Of a stretch of DNA of 64,000 nt, positions 1 through 12,579 are shown in pieces. A model generated the notes under the pieces. It was not told where the DNA came from, made no database searches, and was given only the letters and a program-made list of their open reading frames with translations. Position numbers and translations under genes: made by a program. Source of the DNA: Sclerodactyla briareus (taxonomy: Eukaryota; Echinodermata; Holothuroidea; Dendrochirotida; Sclerodactylidae). The first letter of the stretch is position 1, and each line of letters starts with the position of its first letter. The stretch spans positions 1 through 64,000 of the forward strand of contig JAODTK010005808.1 of NCBI GenBank assembly GCA_026419785.1. Reading direction: 5' to 3'.

Positions 1-1068
1 GGTGTCGAGGAACCTCCTCACCCACTCCGTCCGGCGAAGACTCCGGCACGCCCATCCGGAAGTACTCGTTCGACTGTTTGGGTCTCTCCGCACGGCTTCC
101 GAAAGGAGGCTTTTCGAGAAAGCTGCCACGCGTGGCGGCCCAAATCGGAGGAGCTTCCACGAGACACATGTATTCTGCGAGTCTCGGAGTGTTCCGAGAA
201 TGGTGTGCAGATAGAGCGTTTTCTCCGGCTACGTCCCCTATCCCTGCCATAGCGGACTTTTTAGTATTTCTTTCTGACGCAGTCTGTCAGTCATACTGTG
301 AGTGGTTTTCAGTGTCAGGCTTATTGCCGCTATTTCATACAATCCCGACGATGGTCATTGCCAGATAGTGATTCTATCTCTTCTCTCCTTCTCTTAACGC
401 GTTGGTTCGGGCTAGGGCCGCAGGAGGCGGCCCCGTATCCTCTCTCGGCCCATCTTGCCCTCCTTAGGTTTCCTTACTCCCTAGCCGGCCCCCTTTTGAA
501 CCATAGCGTCTTGTTCGCTCATGGACCTTTCTGTTAAGACCCGCCTTCCTTCTAGCGGCAGCTTCTGCCGCAGGCGGACGCTAATCCATGCGTATCGAGG
601 CCAGGACCACCTGAGGTTTGAGCCGCACGGAGTCAGGATGATTCCAGACCCTTCCTTTTTATCAAAGGTCCAGACAAACAGAGTCATCCCTCACCCATCT
701 TCGTGGCTTCTATAAACTCTGTGTCTACAGTGGAAGAGGATCGACTCTGGTGCCCAGTACGAGTGCTGAGACGGTTTTTTATACCGTATCGCCCTCTGCG
801 CTTGAGTGTACTTCCATTTTTGTGACATCAAGGCGTCCACACAGACGAGCTCAAAAGGATACCATTTCACATGGATCGTCCAGGTCATCATTAGAGCTTA
901 CCCCATGGCCTTTCCGGATAACGTCCCAGAGAACATGAATGTCCGGGCCATTGTTTCTTCTTGGGCCCAATTTTCCAGGGCCGTTCTTAGAGTAGAAGTC
1001 AAAAGGCAGCAGGTTGGCCAACTTCTTCCAATACGTTCATTTCTGTTTACCTTCGTGACGGTTACTAG
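1..1068 (+). pseudogene. DIRS-type tyrosine recombinase, 3' part, frame-broken
   Basis: This is the C-terminal part of a YR retrotransposon integrase, which would insert element DNA by strand exchange. Pieces lie in shifting frames. STRHMYSASLGVFREWCAD (about 150-230) resembles the N-terminal core-binding helix bundle. FLLAAASA followed by GGR (about 545-590) fits the first catalytic Arg region. CPVRVLRRFF (about 751-780) and VRAIVSSWAQF (about 940-975) fit the later core. QKAAGWP and then NTFISVYLRDGY (1000-1065) give the typical end with the Tyr nucleophile, followed by a stop at 1066-1068. The His expected before the second Arg reads as Asn (NMNVR). At least three frame changes are needed. 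The window edge cuts the left side, so reverse transcriptase and RNase H are not seen. The family assignment rests on recognised motifs. A cellular recombinase or Crypton is less likely. Confidence 0.75.
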
Positions 1069-1261
1069 CAGAGTCTGAAATGTCCTGCTCGTTCGGGCCG
1101 CTGCAGCCACGGGCGTGGGACAGTGTTAATCTGGGTAAACGGTCGATACCCGTCTCGTCGCCTCTCGTCGTCGCTGAACGAGAGTAAAAGAGCAGCTCAT
1201 TCTCCAGTGGTGAGTACTCCTTAGTATTCCCTTCGTGCGCCCCGCGCCGGACGTGGTATGT

Positions 1262-1580
1262 CGCATTAGTTATGATTCCCAGAAGGTAGTCATTCTCTGA
1301 TTAAATTAAACCCCCATGTGTTCGCGGGCATTTCGAAAAAAGGAAGCGTACCTACTTCTGGGACCCCTCGGCCCGCCACCCACAAGGCCCACCCGCGCTT
1401 GGGGATTTTCGGTGTGATTATGAGTTTAATTTTGCATTGGGTGTGCTGACCCCGCCTACGTGTAGTTCTGGTTACGGAAGCGCCGAATCCAAAAGTTTGT
1501 TTGGTGGTATGTGGGTTCCGATATTTGGGCAATTGATGCCAAAACGCATTAGTTATGATTCCCAGAAGTAGGTACGCTTC
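1262..1580. repeat. Direct and inverted repeats after the recombinase (DIRS-like terminal structure)
   Basis: A 24-bp direct repeat lies at 1262-1285 and 1545-1568. A perfect 21-bp inverted repeat lies at 1343-1363 and 1560-1580 (20-base core cccagaagtaggtacgcttc on the right copy). The right direct-repeat copy overlaps the right inverted arm. DIRS elements end with inverted repeats and an internal complementary region, so this arrangement just after the recombinase stop is what such an end would leave. The exact element border was not determined. Confidence 0.6.
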
Positions 1581-1590
1581 TTCGTAAATA

Positions 1591-1611
1591 CCCCGCTAAA
1601 CATTAGCGGGG
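1591..1611. other. Perfect 9-bp hairpin
   Basis: ccccgctaa at 1591-1599 pairs with ttagcgggg at 1603-1611 around a 3-base loop. It sits just outside the inverted repeat and may mark the end of the retroelement. Function is unknown. Confidence 0.5.
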
Positions 1612-1616
1612 GTTAG

Positions 1617-4600
1617 TTTCACTTTAAAAGCTGAATGTTAACATTCTCTTGAAGATCATGGTGTCCGAAAAGGACACTATGAATGAGAGAAACAAAAATA
1701 AGTTGAGGGTGCGAGCGCATTCAAGTTTTTCAACATAAAAGAAACAATAGAATTGTTAGGATAATTTGGGTTGTTTGGCACGTTCGTTATAAAATATATC
1801 TGGCAATACCATGGTATTCCCCAACCTGGGGAAATACAATACTTTGTCACGGAATGTTTTATCAAGACATGGGTTTGACCAATGGAATCAGTTTTCTCTT
1901 CATACATGAACTTGCAAAAAGCTTTCAGCAAAGCTGCTGCGCCATTGACAGAGTAGGAAATAGCCTTTTCCACGGACAGGAAAGCTAGCCACAAGAGTTA
2001 TTTTTATTCCACCTCGGCCATGCGTCTTTTCATCTATTTATCTTTCCATCTATCTGTTTGCCATTGATTCAAGTTGCTACTCCTACATCCTTTGATGGAT
2101 CATGATGACACTCAATCACATTGATGATAATGTGAAGTCATCCCTGGGGTGCTCAATGGAGGTTAAAGGACTCTAGTTGTCTTTTGCGAAAAGATAATTT
2201 TGAGGGTCCCAAGGAACAGTAATTTGCTTCTTTTCCACTGGTTGCTATACATGTTTAGTTCCTTAGTTAGATTAGTGTTACCATTGACCGATGGTTACAT
2301 AAGGTGTTCAGAATTGCATGTAAAAGGTCACCTTGAAGTCAATTTCGCAAAACCGCAAAATGCTGGTCCTACAGTTTGAATGGAAAGAAGGTCCATGAAA
2401 GTTGGTCATTCTATTATCGGGATTGAGATAAAAGGTAAATCCAGGGGCTACTTTAGCTATTTCCAGGGTCAAATGAACAGAATGTTTCCACCGTGATTAC
2501 GATATATGTTAGTCATAGGGCATTGACCATTGGCAGATATAAGTTGTGCAGGAATTTTATAGTCCAGGTCACCTGAGGGTAAAATTGGGCCATCCTTGTT
2601 TGCAGTGAAAGTTTGGTCGTATTATCTTGACGTACCCCATGATATCCTTCACATCGAATTCTTCTAATGCAAATTTCAGCGATTTTGTTCACCGTCAAAC
2701 GACTTTCACTCCTACATGTCTTGCTCTGATGGGACGCTCTCTGGTCAACTCATATAAAACAAATGTTGGTAAAGCTTACAAGATCCTCACCGTTACAACT
2801 TTTCAACTCTCGTCTTTCAGAAGGGGATACTTTCATTCAGTAATATTTTCTTTAGTAAATAACAATCGAACAACCATAACATGGGATGAAAACAAACCTA
2901 AAGCCTGTTATTTACTACTGGATGAATGTATGATGTTGGAAACACATTGAACAACAAGAATAAGCATTGAACTCATCCCAGAATAATTTACCCACGTCAA
3001 AGAAATATGAGCTGTCCACCATATGCTTGTTAGGAGTAAACGGCCCCGATAAATAACATTATGGTCTCATCTATTGTGTAATTAGCAACACTGCAGACAC
3101 TCGAGACTGTATGTGTGTTACTCAGACCATAGCGGAAAGATTATGCCTACTGTTACTTTTTGTAAGCGCGACAGGTAGTTACTCGCATCCCCGAGAATTT
3201 ATATTTCTGCATTCATTTTAAAATAAAGCATTTTTCTAGGCTACACTTTGTATTCTGGAGTAAAAAATATCTGCACCCTTCTTTAACCTTTGGGCAAATT
3301 GAAACCATGTATTGCCTGAACTCGCCCCCTGCTTTTCTGAAACAGTTTTGTGGGAAGTTCACGTTACAATCCTGACAGCAAAAAATCTGTCACACCCAGG
3401 CTTTCATGTCTGTCACGTCTATTTAAGTCATTGTCGGACAATAACGGCTAAAGCCTAGCGTTACGACAACATTGTACTGAGTAATTGACCACATTCGGCC
3501 TAGATGTCTTCCGGTTTACTACCACATTTCGCGGAGTAATATGTTCAAATAATTCAAAACACCAACTGTCGAATCTAACTATGAATCAGCCATTATATCC
3601 ATAATGTACCACTGCAATCCAGAGGGAGAAAAAGACGTTCATCTCCATAACTTAACGTTTCTTTGGGCCCCTCACTGAGACTACTTTATAACCGACGAGC
3701 CAGTACAGTATGCAACTCTGTACGTGTGGTGGTATTGAATTGAGTGAAACGGTGGAAAAAGTCTCACGTGGGCAAAGAGCTTTATACAATTGGGTGCTTC
3801 TATTCGTATCCTGTTGTGACACAACAGAGTGATGGTACCAATGCTACGTTCAACTGGAGGGTCGGTATGCGTTACTCTCTCTGAAAGCTTTACCAGTGTT
3901 TGGCGCAAGTTTGATTTTGAATGGTATTAATTATTCATGAGATACACTTATATGCTCTTGCTCTTGGACAGCATGATCGTTTCATTTTCTACATCGTATT
4001 CTCATCCCCAATTAGCCCGAGTTTGGGGATGAATATTTTGAGGTATTAACTTAGAAATTATGACGTCACCACCACACGTCACAAAACCAGAATTCCCGAG
4101 TCTCTCCATGCGGACAGATCAGAAAGCAAATAAATAGAGGGCGCGCAACTAATTAGCATTATCACTACCTGCGAGACATACACGAGAGCCTGGCCAAGTC
4201 ATGTACATTGGGATGTTCCTGAATTTAATGGCAAATGTAGTTAATAGGGTGTCTTTCCGCTGTTTGTTCGTTAAACAGCCCACGCTGCTACTCCACACAA
4301 TGGGTGATCATGAAAGTTGGTCAGTATGATCAATTTTGGGTACATCATGCCTTGACATGAACTGAACAAATGATCAAATTTTTGCGAAACTCAATGCAAC
4401 TTTGACTAATTGCTAAGCAAAGGTTGGCCCAAAGTTCAAGAAACCTGATGTTTGAACGAGGTTACCTTCACAACAGGTTTGAATACCAGAGTTTGATAGG
4501 GGCTACTGCGCCCTTGGCACTCTCCGTTGAGGGTTGGGTCTCTGATCCCAAAGATCAAAGAGATGTACAACACATCCATGTAGACCTCAATTTTTGGGCT

Positions 4601-5591
4601 TCAAGAAGTGACATTGGAGGGCCAGCGGTCTTGTTGTAAAAATTCCTTCAACCAACCAGATAAAGGGGGGGGGGCATATAATATACAATGCCCAAAATTT
4701 GGAGATTCTAGCATGCTCCCTTGTCGAGTTATTTAACACTTACCTGAGGTACTGTCACCACTTACCTGAGGCGGGTGGGGGGGTGAGGGGGTGTAGAGAG
4801 GGGGGGCTTGGATCAACATGGTTGATGCTACTATGTTTTCACCTGAATGCAACCTCGAATAACTTGCTTTGGGTGGCGCCCAGTAATGGCCACTCTTGAC
4901 TCTTCCGTTCACAATTCCCTTTCACTCATCAAGCTGCTAGTAGATCTACCCAGAAATGTTGTTTTAGTTATCGTAGGCTGGTGATTACTGCCGGGTCAGA
5001 AAGAAAGTATACTGCTGAATGAAGTCAGGTAGGCTGCTTAATCGTATAATGCTGGCTTGTGACAAATTTGAAAACCTGTACGTACATTATATGCTTTATC
5101 GACAGCATTGAGAACAGATATCTATCATATTCGCACAAATGAAGCATAAGACGAGGGGGATTCGGGCAGTATACGCACTAGTTTTAATTCACTGTTTAAA
5201 GATACATTGGTTCAGCTCTATTCGACAAAGCGTTATCATCTAAATCCGATACTATGTTATCAGCTCAACACTTAGTGACTATTAACTCTTGTTTGAATTG
5301 CCGACACCTGTTCTTCAGTACTGTTATGTCTGCTAATAACGCTTTGCGATGATACAAGGATCAGGTACGACTGTGGGCATAGTCTTTCTAAACAATTTTG
5401 CTGTGCCATGAACCATTGTAATTAATAATTTCGCAGGTGTATTACTAAGTATTGATCAGTATCAATTTTTATATACAGTATCAGTACTGCTTAAACGATC
5501 AGTGCATGACTGTGGGGAAAAGATTTCACCAACAATGTTTCTGGTGCAACAAATGGGTAAATGAATATTTTGTCAGTGTATTACAACTTCA
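1617..5591. other. About 4 kb without a recognisable gene
   Basis: Short reading frames occur on both strands, but none has a known domain or paired splice signals. The sequence is mostly AT-rich and low in repeats, apart from a poly-G tract near 4665-4674 and a G-rich stretch at 4771-4807. I see nothing I can assign. Confidence 0.5.
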
Positions 5592-6500
5592 TACATGCCT
5601 TGGTAGGTATGTTCCCTATCTCGGATGAATGAAGCTCATGCTTAGTATGTATTTTCTTATTCCGGGTAAGTGAATCTCATGCCTGTGTTTGTAGTTCCCT
5701 CCTGGATGAATGAAGCTCATGCTTGGTATGTATGTTCCCCTATCCAGATGAATGAAGCTCATCTTGTTATCCCAGTGCATGAAAGCTCATGCTTTGTATG
5801 TATGTTCCCTATCCCGGGAAAATAGATGATCATGCTTGGTAGGTATGTTCCCTATCCTGGATGAATTAAGCGCATGCTTGTATTATGTTCCCTATCCTGA
5901 TGAATGAAGCTCATAGCTGGTATGTATGTTCCCTATCCTTGAGGAATGAAGCTCAATCTTTGTATGTAATGTTTCCTATACCGGATATAAGCTCATGCTT
6001 GGTATGTATGTTCCCTATCCTGGATAATGAAGCTCATTCTTGAATGTTATGTTCCCTATCCCGCTAATGAAGTTCAGGCTTGGTATGTAAATGTTCCCAT
6101 CCTGATGACGACGTTCATGCTGGTAGTAATGTTCCCTATCCCGGATGAATGAACGCCTCAGTGCTTGCTTGGTATGTATGTTCCCTATCCCGGTGAATGA
6201 AGCTCTTGCTTTGTTATGTATGTTCCCCTTCCATTTGAATGAATCTCATGCTTGCTTGGTAGGTATGTTCCCTATCCGGATGAATGAGCTCAGGCTTGGG
6301 ATGTATTTTCCCTTACCGGAATGAATGAAGCTCATTATTGGTAAGTGTGTTCCCTATCCGCGGATGACTGAAGCTCATGCTTGGTATGTGTGTTCCCTAT
6401 CCCGGTGAATGAAGCTCATGCTTTTGTATTATGTTCCCTACCCCGGATGAATAAAGTTCATTTCTTTGCTCTGATGTTCCTATCCCGGATGAATCAACCT
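5592..6500. repeat. 42-bp minisatellite, about 21 copies
   Basis: The unit is about 42 bp and contains atgttccctatcccggatga and then aatgaagctcatgcttggta. Copies differ by many one-base gaps and some substitutions. Short frames inside it are by-products of the repeat. Confidence 0.9.
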
Positions 6501-7229
6501 TCTCCTGGGATCGCCATTTTACATACCCTGGAAGCTACATTAGCACCCACAGCCAAAGATGTTACCAACAGTGAACTGTGAGTGGCGGGTGCCTTCACAA
6601 GTGGGCTCACAACCTAATGGGCTTGAATAATATTCCCGAATTGGCCTGGGGCTATGGGAAATTTGGTCCCCTACCGCCCATTTGGGGGGTGCGGTTTTTT
6701 TGGGTGGGCGCCCTGATGACTCAGCTCAACAAACGTACAGTACAAATATTGACCGTGTCAGCACAATTATTTGCTGAAGTATGATCCTGCACAATATTCA
6801 TGTGACAGTGATTTACAGGGATCTCACAGAACAAAATTTCTAAATCATGACTTCCTGTTTGTGCACGAAATGTTCAAAACTAAGGCAATTCCCTCTCAAG
6901 AAGGTTATCTTCACTTTTTGTGCCCCTTGCTCGATTCACCTATCTCCCCCTTCAGGGCCATAAGTTTCCTCTGCCGCTGTTGTCAACATTCCCTAACAGC
7001 CTTTGCCACTACCCGATCCACTACCGACCGTTTCACCACCGTTCCTGTAGCCTCGCCCTTTTCTCCCCAGGAACACTGACTGTAGATGACCATGATGACA
7101 GTAGGCTGGAGAACACAGAGACGTTTTTATCGACTTTACGCCCGATGACGTTTTCCCACAGACAGTGGCCGTCGTTATGATCATTGATGAAGATGACCCA
7201 CGTATGTATTCCCAAAATGACCCTCTGAG
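6501..7229. other. No gene seen
   Basis: Short frames only. A CT-rich stretch (about 6905-7075) reads open on both strands, but no domain or splice structure supports it. Confidence 0.4.
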
Positions 7230-7830
7230 GTCATGGTGATTGGATGGCCTAAACAACTGTAAAAATCGCTCCACGTTGGGTGGTTTTGAAATATTGGTCT
7301 ATGAACCCAGATAGCATAACGCAAAATGTTCTCTTCCCCGAATTTTGTTGCACAGTGTTGATGGTAGGTCATATATCTTGGATGATTGTTACTTCAGGGT
7401 GTTCTTGAATTCTCAGACCCATTGCCACAGGTTGGCCAAGGTCCATCTTTTGAAATCATGCAGAATGTGTCTACAAATTCCGTGCCCCTTGCGCGTGATG
7501 TCCAGTCATGCTTGATGCTCACACAGCCATACTTAACCTTCAGAGTGTTCAGTATTGTTGGTTTGAGGTGCCACCTTGAGCTTCCCGGATCCTATTCATA
7601 AATTCCACACAAAATCGTGCTTGAAATGCTCACTCCCTGTGCTTTAATTGATTTTCCCAAAAGTTGCACATGTAGTGTAATGGTCCATAGGTAGAGGGCC
7701 ATTGTGGTGCCCCGGAATTTTGGGGCCCATGTTTTGAGGCCTAGTGCCTATTCTATAGAATACCCTGATCGTGATGATGGGTTCTGATAATGCTGGACAG
7801 TGATCCATAGGGGTTTCAGTATTTTGAGGC
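7230..7830 (+). repeat. Dispersed repeat family R3, copy 1
   Basis: It shares phrases with 40840-41930, such as ggtccataggtagagggcca (compare ggtccttgggtaaagggcca near 41310) and a Ttgcacagt-ttgatg block. The repeats were matched by eye, so the borders are approximate. Confidence 0.5.
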
Positions 7831-9413
7831 TAGAGTCATTTATGGTCAGTTTTGAATGTTCAAGCTTCTCTGGCAGACAGACTGAATGAACATGGAAGTT
7901 TGTCCGTATTTTATTCACCGTAGTACCTATATGGTGGATTTCAGGTCCATAGTTTATTGAGAGGAAAGTCCTATTGTGTAGTTTTGTGGGAAAGTAACTT
8001 GTAAATCATAACTTGTCAGTTTCATCAGTGTCCAATAGTAACGATTTCGATTTAGAGTTCTCTGAAGAGTCAGTACATTAAACTGTGTCAAAATTGGGAC
8101 AAAGGGCAAAAATTGTCATCTCCCACAAATTTACTTTGATAATTTGTCAAGGTGATCATTGTTATCATCGACCATGGTACATACAGGATATTAAGGAATT
8201 TCCATTGGAGGTTGTTAAAGGGGCTGTCTGCAATTGTGTGGAGAAGTGGAAAGTTTGTCTCTGGCCTATATTTCAATCCAAAGATAAAGTCATTTAGCAA
8301 CCATTTACTATGGTAATGTAGTGAGAATTGTACAGATTATCTACATTGCTATTGGCCAACCTTGTTTTTGAGGTCAACGATCATCCGCTAGTAAAATCCA
8401 TCCTTTTTGCCTTTCTGGTTTGCATTGGATTTTCCAGGAAAACTTTCTTCAAAATTATGTTTACGGCAGAACAACAATAATGGTATTGTAACAGTCTCCA
8501 AAATCACGATTCACTTGAAACGGTTTGGTGCAAACCCACACTGGCCGAAATGTTTTTAGAAAACATTAGTTAGACATTGTCCAGCAGTCTCAAACTCGTA
8601 TTGGTCTTTATGTTATTCCGTGTTTATTATCATTCCCAGATAGATCTGTGTTGAGTCCAACAAAATGAAAGGTCAAAGGTTGGAGAGGTGATGCCAGCAC
8701 AGTCTTATACTGCAGAACTGTGTAACATTACTCTTTACACTATAATAGCATTTATAGAAAACGACACTTTACTCATTAATATCTGAATCCTGCACACAAC
8801 GCTTCCAACCCAACTATGGAGGTTTCATGCAAACTAAGATGACAATCCTTCTACCATTATATGTTTCATAGTGCTTATAGTCCGATTATAAACATTGAAC
8901 TTGACCAGTAGCTGGTATGAATAGTTTAGGAACTTGGTTATTCCGTAGACTAATTTGAGCTATCTGCAGTTCCGCCGCCGCGAAAGGCTTTTTCTTCGAT
9001 GACATGTTCAACGAATGTACAACACTTCCCACCTCTGCAAAATCATTAGAAATGGACAACAGTTTATTTTTTTCTTTCATTTTTTCATATGGATTTATCA
9101 TCACTAGCCTGGGTTTTTCCCAATTGCTTCCCAGGGTTGCATCTGCAAACCTGAAGCTGTTATTGGGCCAGACCCATTTTTGTATAAGTTTGTCTGACTG
9201 TGTGGTATGTGGAGGTGAGGGGGGGGGGGGTGTGTGGACGGAATTCTCCCCATAGCTTTATAATAAGGGCCTATTTCCGAACTGCCACCCACTTTTGGGA
9301 AACTAAACAGTTTGATCCTTACTGTCATTATTGATAATATGAGGACATCTGTGAAGTTTTGTCCTAGTAGGATGGTATTATATCCCCACTTCGTGGAATT
9401 ATGGTTTTGGCTT

Positions 9414-9504
9414 CGCCGTCTCGCCGCGTCGCTTCCGCGTCCGCATCCGCGACGCGTCCGCGTCCGCGCGTCCGTCGTCCGACGCGTCGCGTCCGCCGCC
9501 GTCC
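9414..9504. repeat. CpG-rich CGTCCG simple repeat, copy 1
   Basis: An irregular array of cgcgtccg, cgtccg and ccgccgcg words. It is extremely CpG-dense in otherwise AT-rich sequence. Confidence 0.85.
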
Positions 9505-11365
9505 TTTTTGTTAGCGCCATACTCTCCAACACTTGTCCGTTTGAGCCTAAACTTGGCACACATGTCCGCCTTAGTGAATCTCGATGATTTCGAAAGTGGG
9601 CGTCGCACATGAACGTGGTCCGCTAATTTTGCATAATTTCCACAATTTGGACGTATTTCACCGTTCGCGCAATAACTCTTTTACGCTTTTTCCGATTGAT
9701 CTGAAACTTGGTATAAAACACTTTTCCCCTAGTGACAATCTCGTTGATGTTCCGGAGTGGAGCAGCGCTGCAATGCTGGGGGCGCTATTTTGCATAATTT
9801 TTGGGCGAAATTTCAAGTCAGTCGGATTTGAACGAACTTGTGGTAGTGACTATAGTTGATCCCCGAAAAATTGTAGGTCATTGTCAAGGCCATCAAGGTC
9901 AAATTGTGAAATTTATGCGATTTCCAAACGTTGTCAGATTTTGAACTACCATTGTGGACGAACTATACGTTGCATCTGAAAAATGTGGAGGTCATTCAGG
10001 GTCATCGAGGTCAAACTTGCAATTTATGGGCGATTTTGCCAAACTGTTGTCAGAATTATGAACGAACCTTGCGTTGATGAAGTTTGTCTTGTTTCGAACC
10101 AATGGGACATACAGGATATAAGGAATTTCCAGTGGAGGGTTGGTAAGGGGCAATGCCTCTGCAATTGTGTGGAGGAGAAGTGCGGAACGTTGTCTCTGCC
10201 TATATCAATCCAAAGATAAAAGCCGTCATTTAGCAACCAGTTACTATGGTAATGTACGTGAGACATTGCTACAGGATGATACAGTGATGTATTGCACTCA
10301 GTGTTTTTGAGGTCAACGATCATCCCGCCCTAGTAAAATCCATCCTTTTGGCCTTTCTGGTTTGAACTGAGATTTCCAGGAAAAATGTTCTTCAAAATTT
10401 AATTGTACGGCACAGACAAAAATAATGAGTATTGTAACAGTCTTCAAAAGCACTAATTCAACTTGTAAACGGTTAAGTGCCCCAAACCACATACTGCCGA
10501 AATGTTTTTTAGAAAACATTAGTTAGACATTGTCCGAGCAGCTCAAACTCGATACTTGGTCTTTATGTTTTCCGTGTTTAATTTATCATTCCCAGATATA
10601 TCTGTGTTGAGTCCAACAAAATGAAAGGTCAAAGGTTGGAGAGGTGGGGCCTGATGCCTGCACAATTCTTATGACTGCCAAGAACTGGTGCTAACAGTAC
10701 TCTTTACACTATGGAATAGCATTATTATAGAAAGAAACTTTACTCATTAATTCTGAACTCGACCAAACAGCCTTCCACCCAACTATGTGAGGTCATGCAA
10801 ATAAGATGACAATCCTTCGACATGATATGTTCATAGTGCTATAGTCCGATTATAAACATTGAAACTTGACCAGTAGCTGGTATGAAGAGTTTAGGAAATT
10901 GGTTATTCCGTAGACTAATTTGAGCTATCGGCAGTTCGCCGCAGGAGGCTTTTTCTTCTGAGAATGTTCACGGAATGGGACTCTAAACATTCCACTCTGC
11001 AAAACATTATGAATGGAAAACAGTTTTTTATTTCATTTTGTATTATTAATTTATCCTCACTAGCCTGTTCTGCCTTCCGGTTGAAATCCTGCAAACATGA
11101 AGCTGTTTAAGTGGCAGACAATTTTGTAGAAGTTTGTCTGACTGTGTGGTATGTGGAGGGGAGGGGGGGGGGGGTGTGATGGACGAATTTGCCCCATAGC
11201 TTTATAAGAAGGGCCTATTTCAAAATGCCAACCACTTTGTGAAACTATAAACAGTTGATCCCTTTCATATGTCATATTGATTAAATATGAGGAAATCTGT
11301 GAAGTTTTGTCCTAGTAGGATGTGAATTATATCCCACTTCGGGGTGAGGGCTATTATGGTGTGGC

Positions 11366-11530
11366 TTCGCGTCTCCGGCCGCGTCCGCTTCCTCGTCCGC
11401 ATCGCCGCGTCCGCGTCTCCGCCGCGTCAAGCGTCCGCCGCGTCCGCCGGTCCGCGTCCGACGCGTCCGCCGCGTCCGCGTCCGACGAGTCCGCCGCATT
11501 ATCCGCGTCCGCGACCGCGTCCGCCGCCGC
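11366..11530. repeat. CpG-rich CGTCCG simple repeat, copy 2 (expanded)
   Basis: Same position in the second 1.93-kb unit, but about 165 bp against about 90 bp in the first, so the tract has changed length since the duplication. All forward frames give Ser/Ala/Arg/Pro-rich nonsense peptides. Confidence 0.85.
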
Positions 11531-11995
11531 ATTCGTTAGCGCAATTAAACTCTTTAACGCTTTTCCGATTGATCTCGAAACTTGGTACACTTGTACGCCC
11601 TGTGATGAATCGCGATATGGAGTTCGGAAGTGGGCATGCTGCCGCTGCAATGCTTGGGCGCTAATTGCATTAATTTTTGCCGAAATTTTCAGTCGGTCGG
11701 ATTTGAACGAAAACTTGGTGGGTAGGGACTATAGTTGATCCCGCAAAATGTGGAGGGTCATTTCAAGCGTCATCAAAGGTCAAATTGTGAAATTTATGGC
11801 GATTTTCCAAAGCTTTGTCAGAGTTGAAACGAAAATGGTCCGGGGGGAACGAACTATAGTGAATCTGAAAAATGTGGAGGCATTTCAATGGTCATCGGAG
11901 GTCACACTTTTGCAAAAATTTATGCGATTTCCAAAACTTGTCAGATTTGAACGAAACTTAGGGGATGAAGTTTGTCTGCGTTTCTGACCAAAATG

Positions 11996-12579
11996 GGAAT
12001 CTTTATGGGGTGTTAGATACTCTTCCCAATGAATGCTCAAAAGGGGGGATATACACGTGGGAGGTTACCCGCCTACACATTTATAGTTTCTCAAGGGAGC
12101 AAGGGCTTGGCCATGTCATCGTAAATCGTAAAACATCCTAGTGTACTTTATGGCTTGACTGGTATTATCACTCATTCACAACTTTAACTTTGTAAAAGCT
12201 CTTCGCCCAGGGAATTGCCGCACTGGTAGTGAGCTGGGGGTGATAACATGAGAAAAATCATGGAATGTATCATGCAATAGGATATTACTGGCTGTTTGAT
12301 TTATATTCTGGTAATTCTGAGAACAGGTAATTTATTAACAGATACAGTTCACCCCATGATGATCTTTTGTTTCAGCGAGCTGTCATGTGTGACGCCAACT
12401 GTATACACTTGTGAAGAGGATTAGCGTTTGTTGAGGTTAAAGTTGGCAAAAAACCGCAGGACCTCCTGTTGAAGCAGTAGTATCAATTAGTAAGACATAT
12501 GTTAGACTGTTAGTTGATGGGCACAAAGCTAGACTCTGGGAGGAAGGAGGGTCTAATTATTTTTTAATCTTTTTTGTCT
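11996..12579. other. No gene seen
   Basis: Unique sequence between the tandem unit and the R2 copy. No domain or splice pair was recognised. Confidence 0.4.

Larger units (their letters stand above)
8172..11995 (+). repeat. Two head-to-tail copies of a ~1.93-kb unit
   Basis: Copy 1 is about 8172-10103 and copy 2 about 10104-11995. Collinear landmarks include acatacaggata (8183 and 10108), catttagcaaccanttacta (8290 and 10229), ttgtcctagtaggatg (9359 and 11304) and tatagttgatcc (9850 and 11730). The offset is about 1925-1945 bp throughout. The copies differ by many small gaps. The unit contains a poly-G tract, a CGTCCG-rich tract and repeated AGGTCA-like hexamers. No conserved protein was seen. 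Long frames here (such as 168 codons on the minus strand at 9104-9610) cross the CG-rich tract and are not conserved between the copies. Confidence 0.85.

Noticed and set aside
5592-6500. CRISPR array
   Set aside because: Units are contiguous tandem copies of 42 bp without unique spacers, in animal DNA.
9104-9610. 168-codon minus-strand frame
   Set aside because: It crosses the CGTCCG tract and is not kept in the second copy of the 1.93-kb unit.
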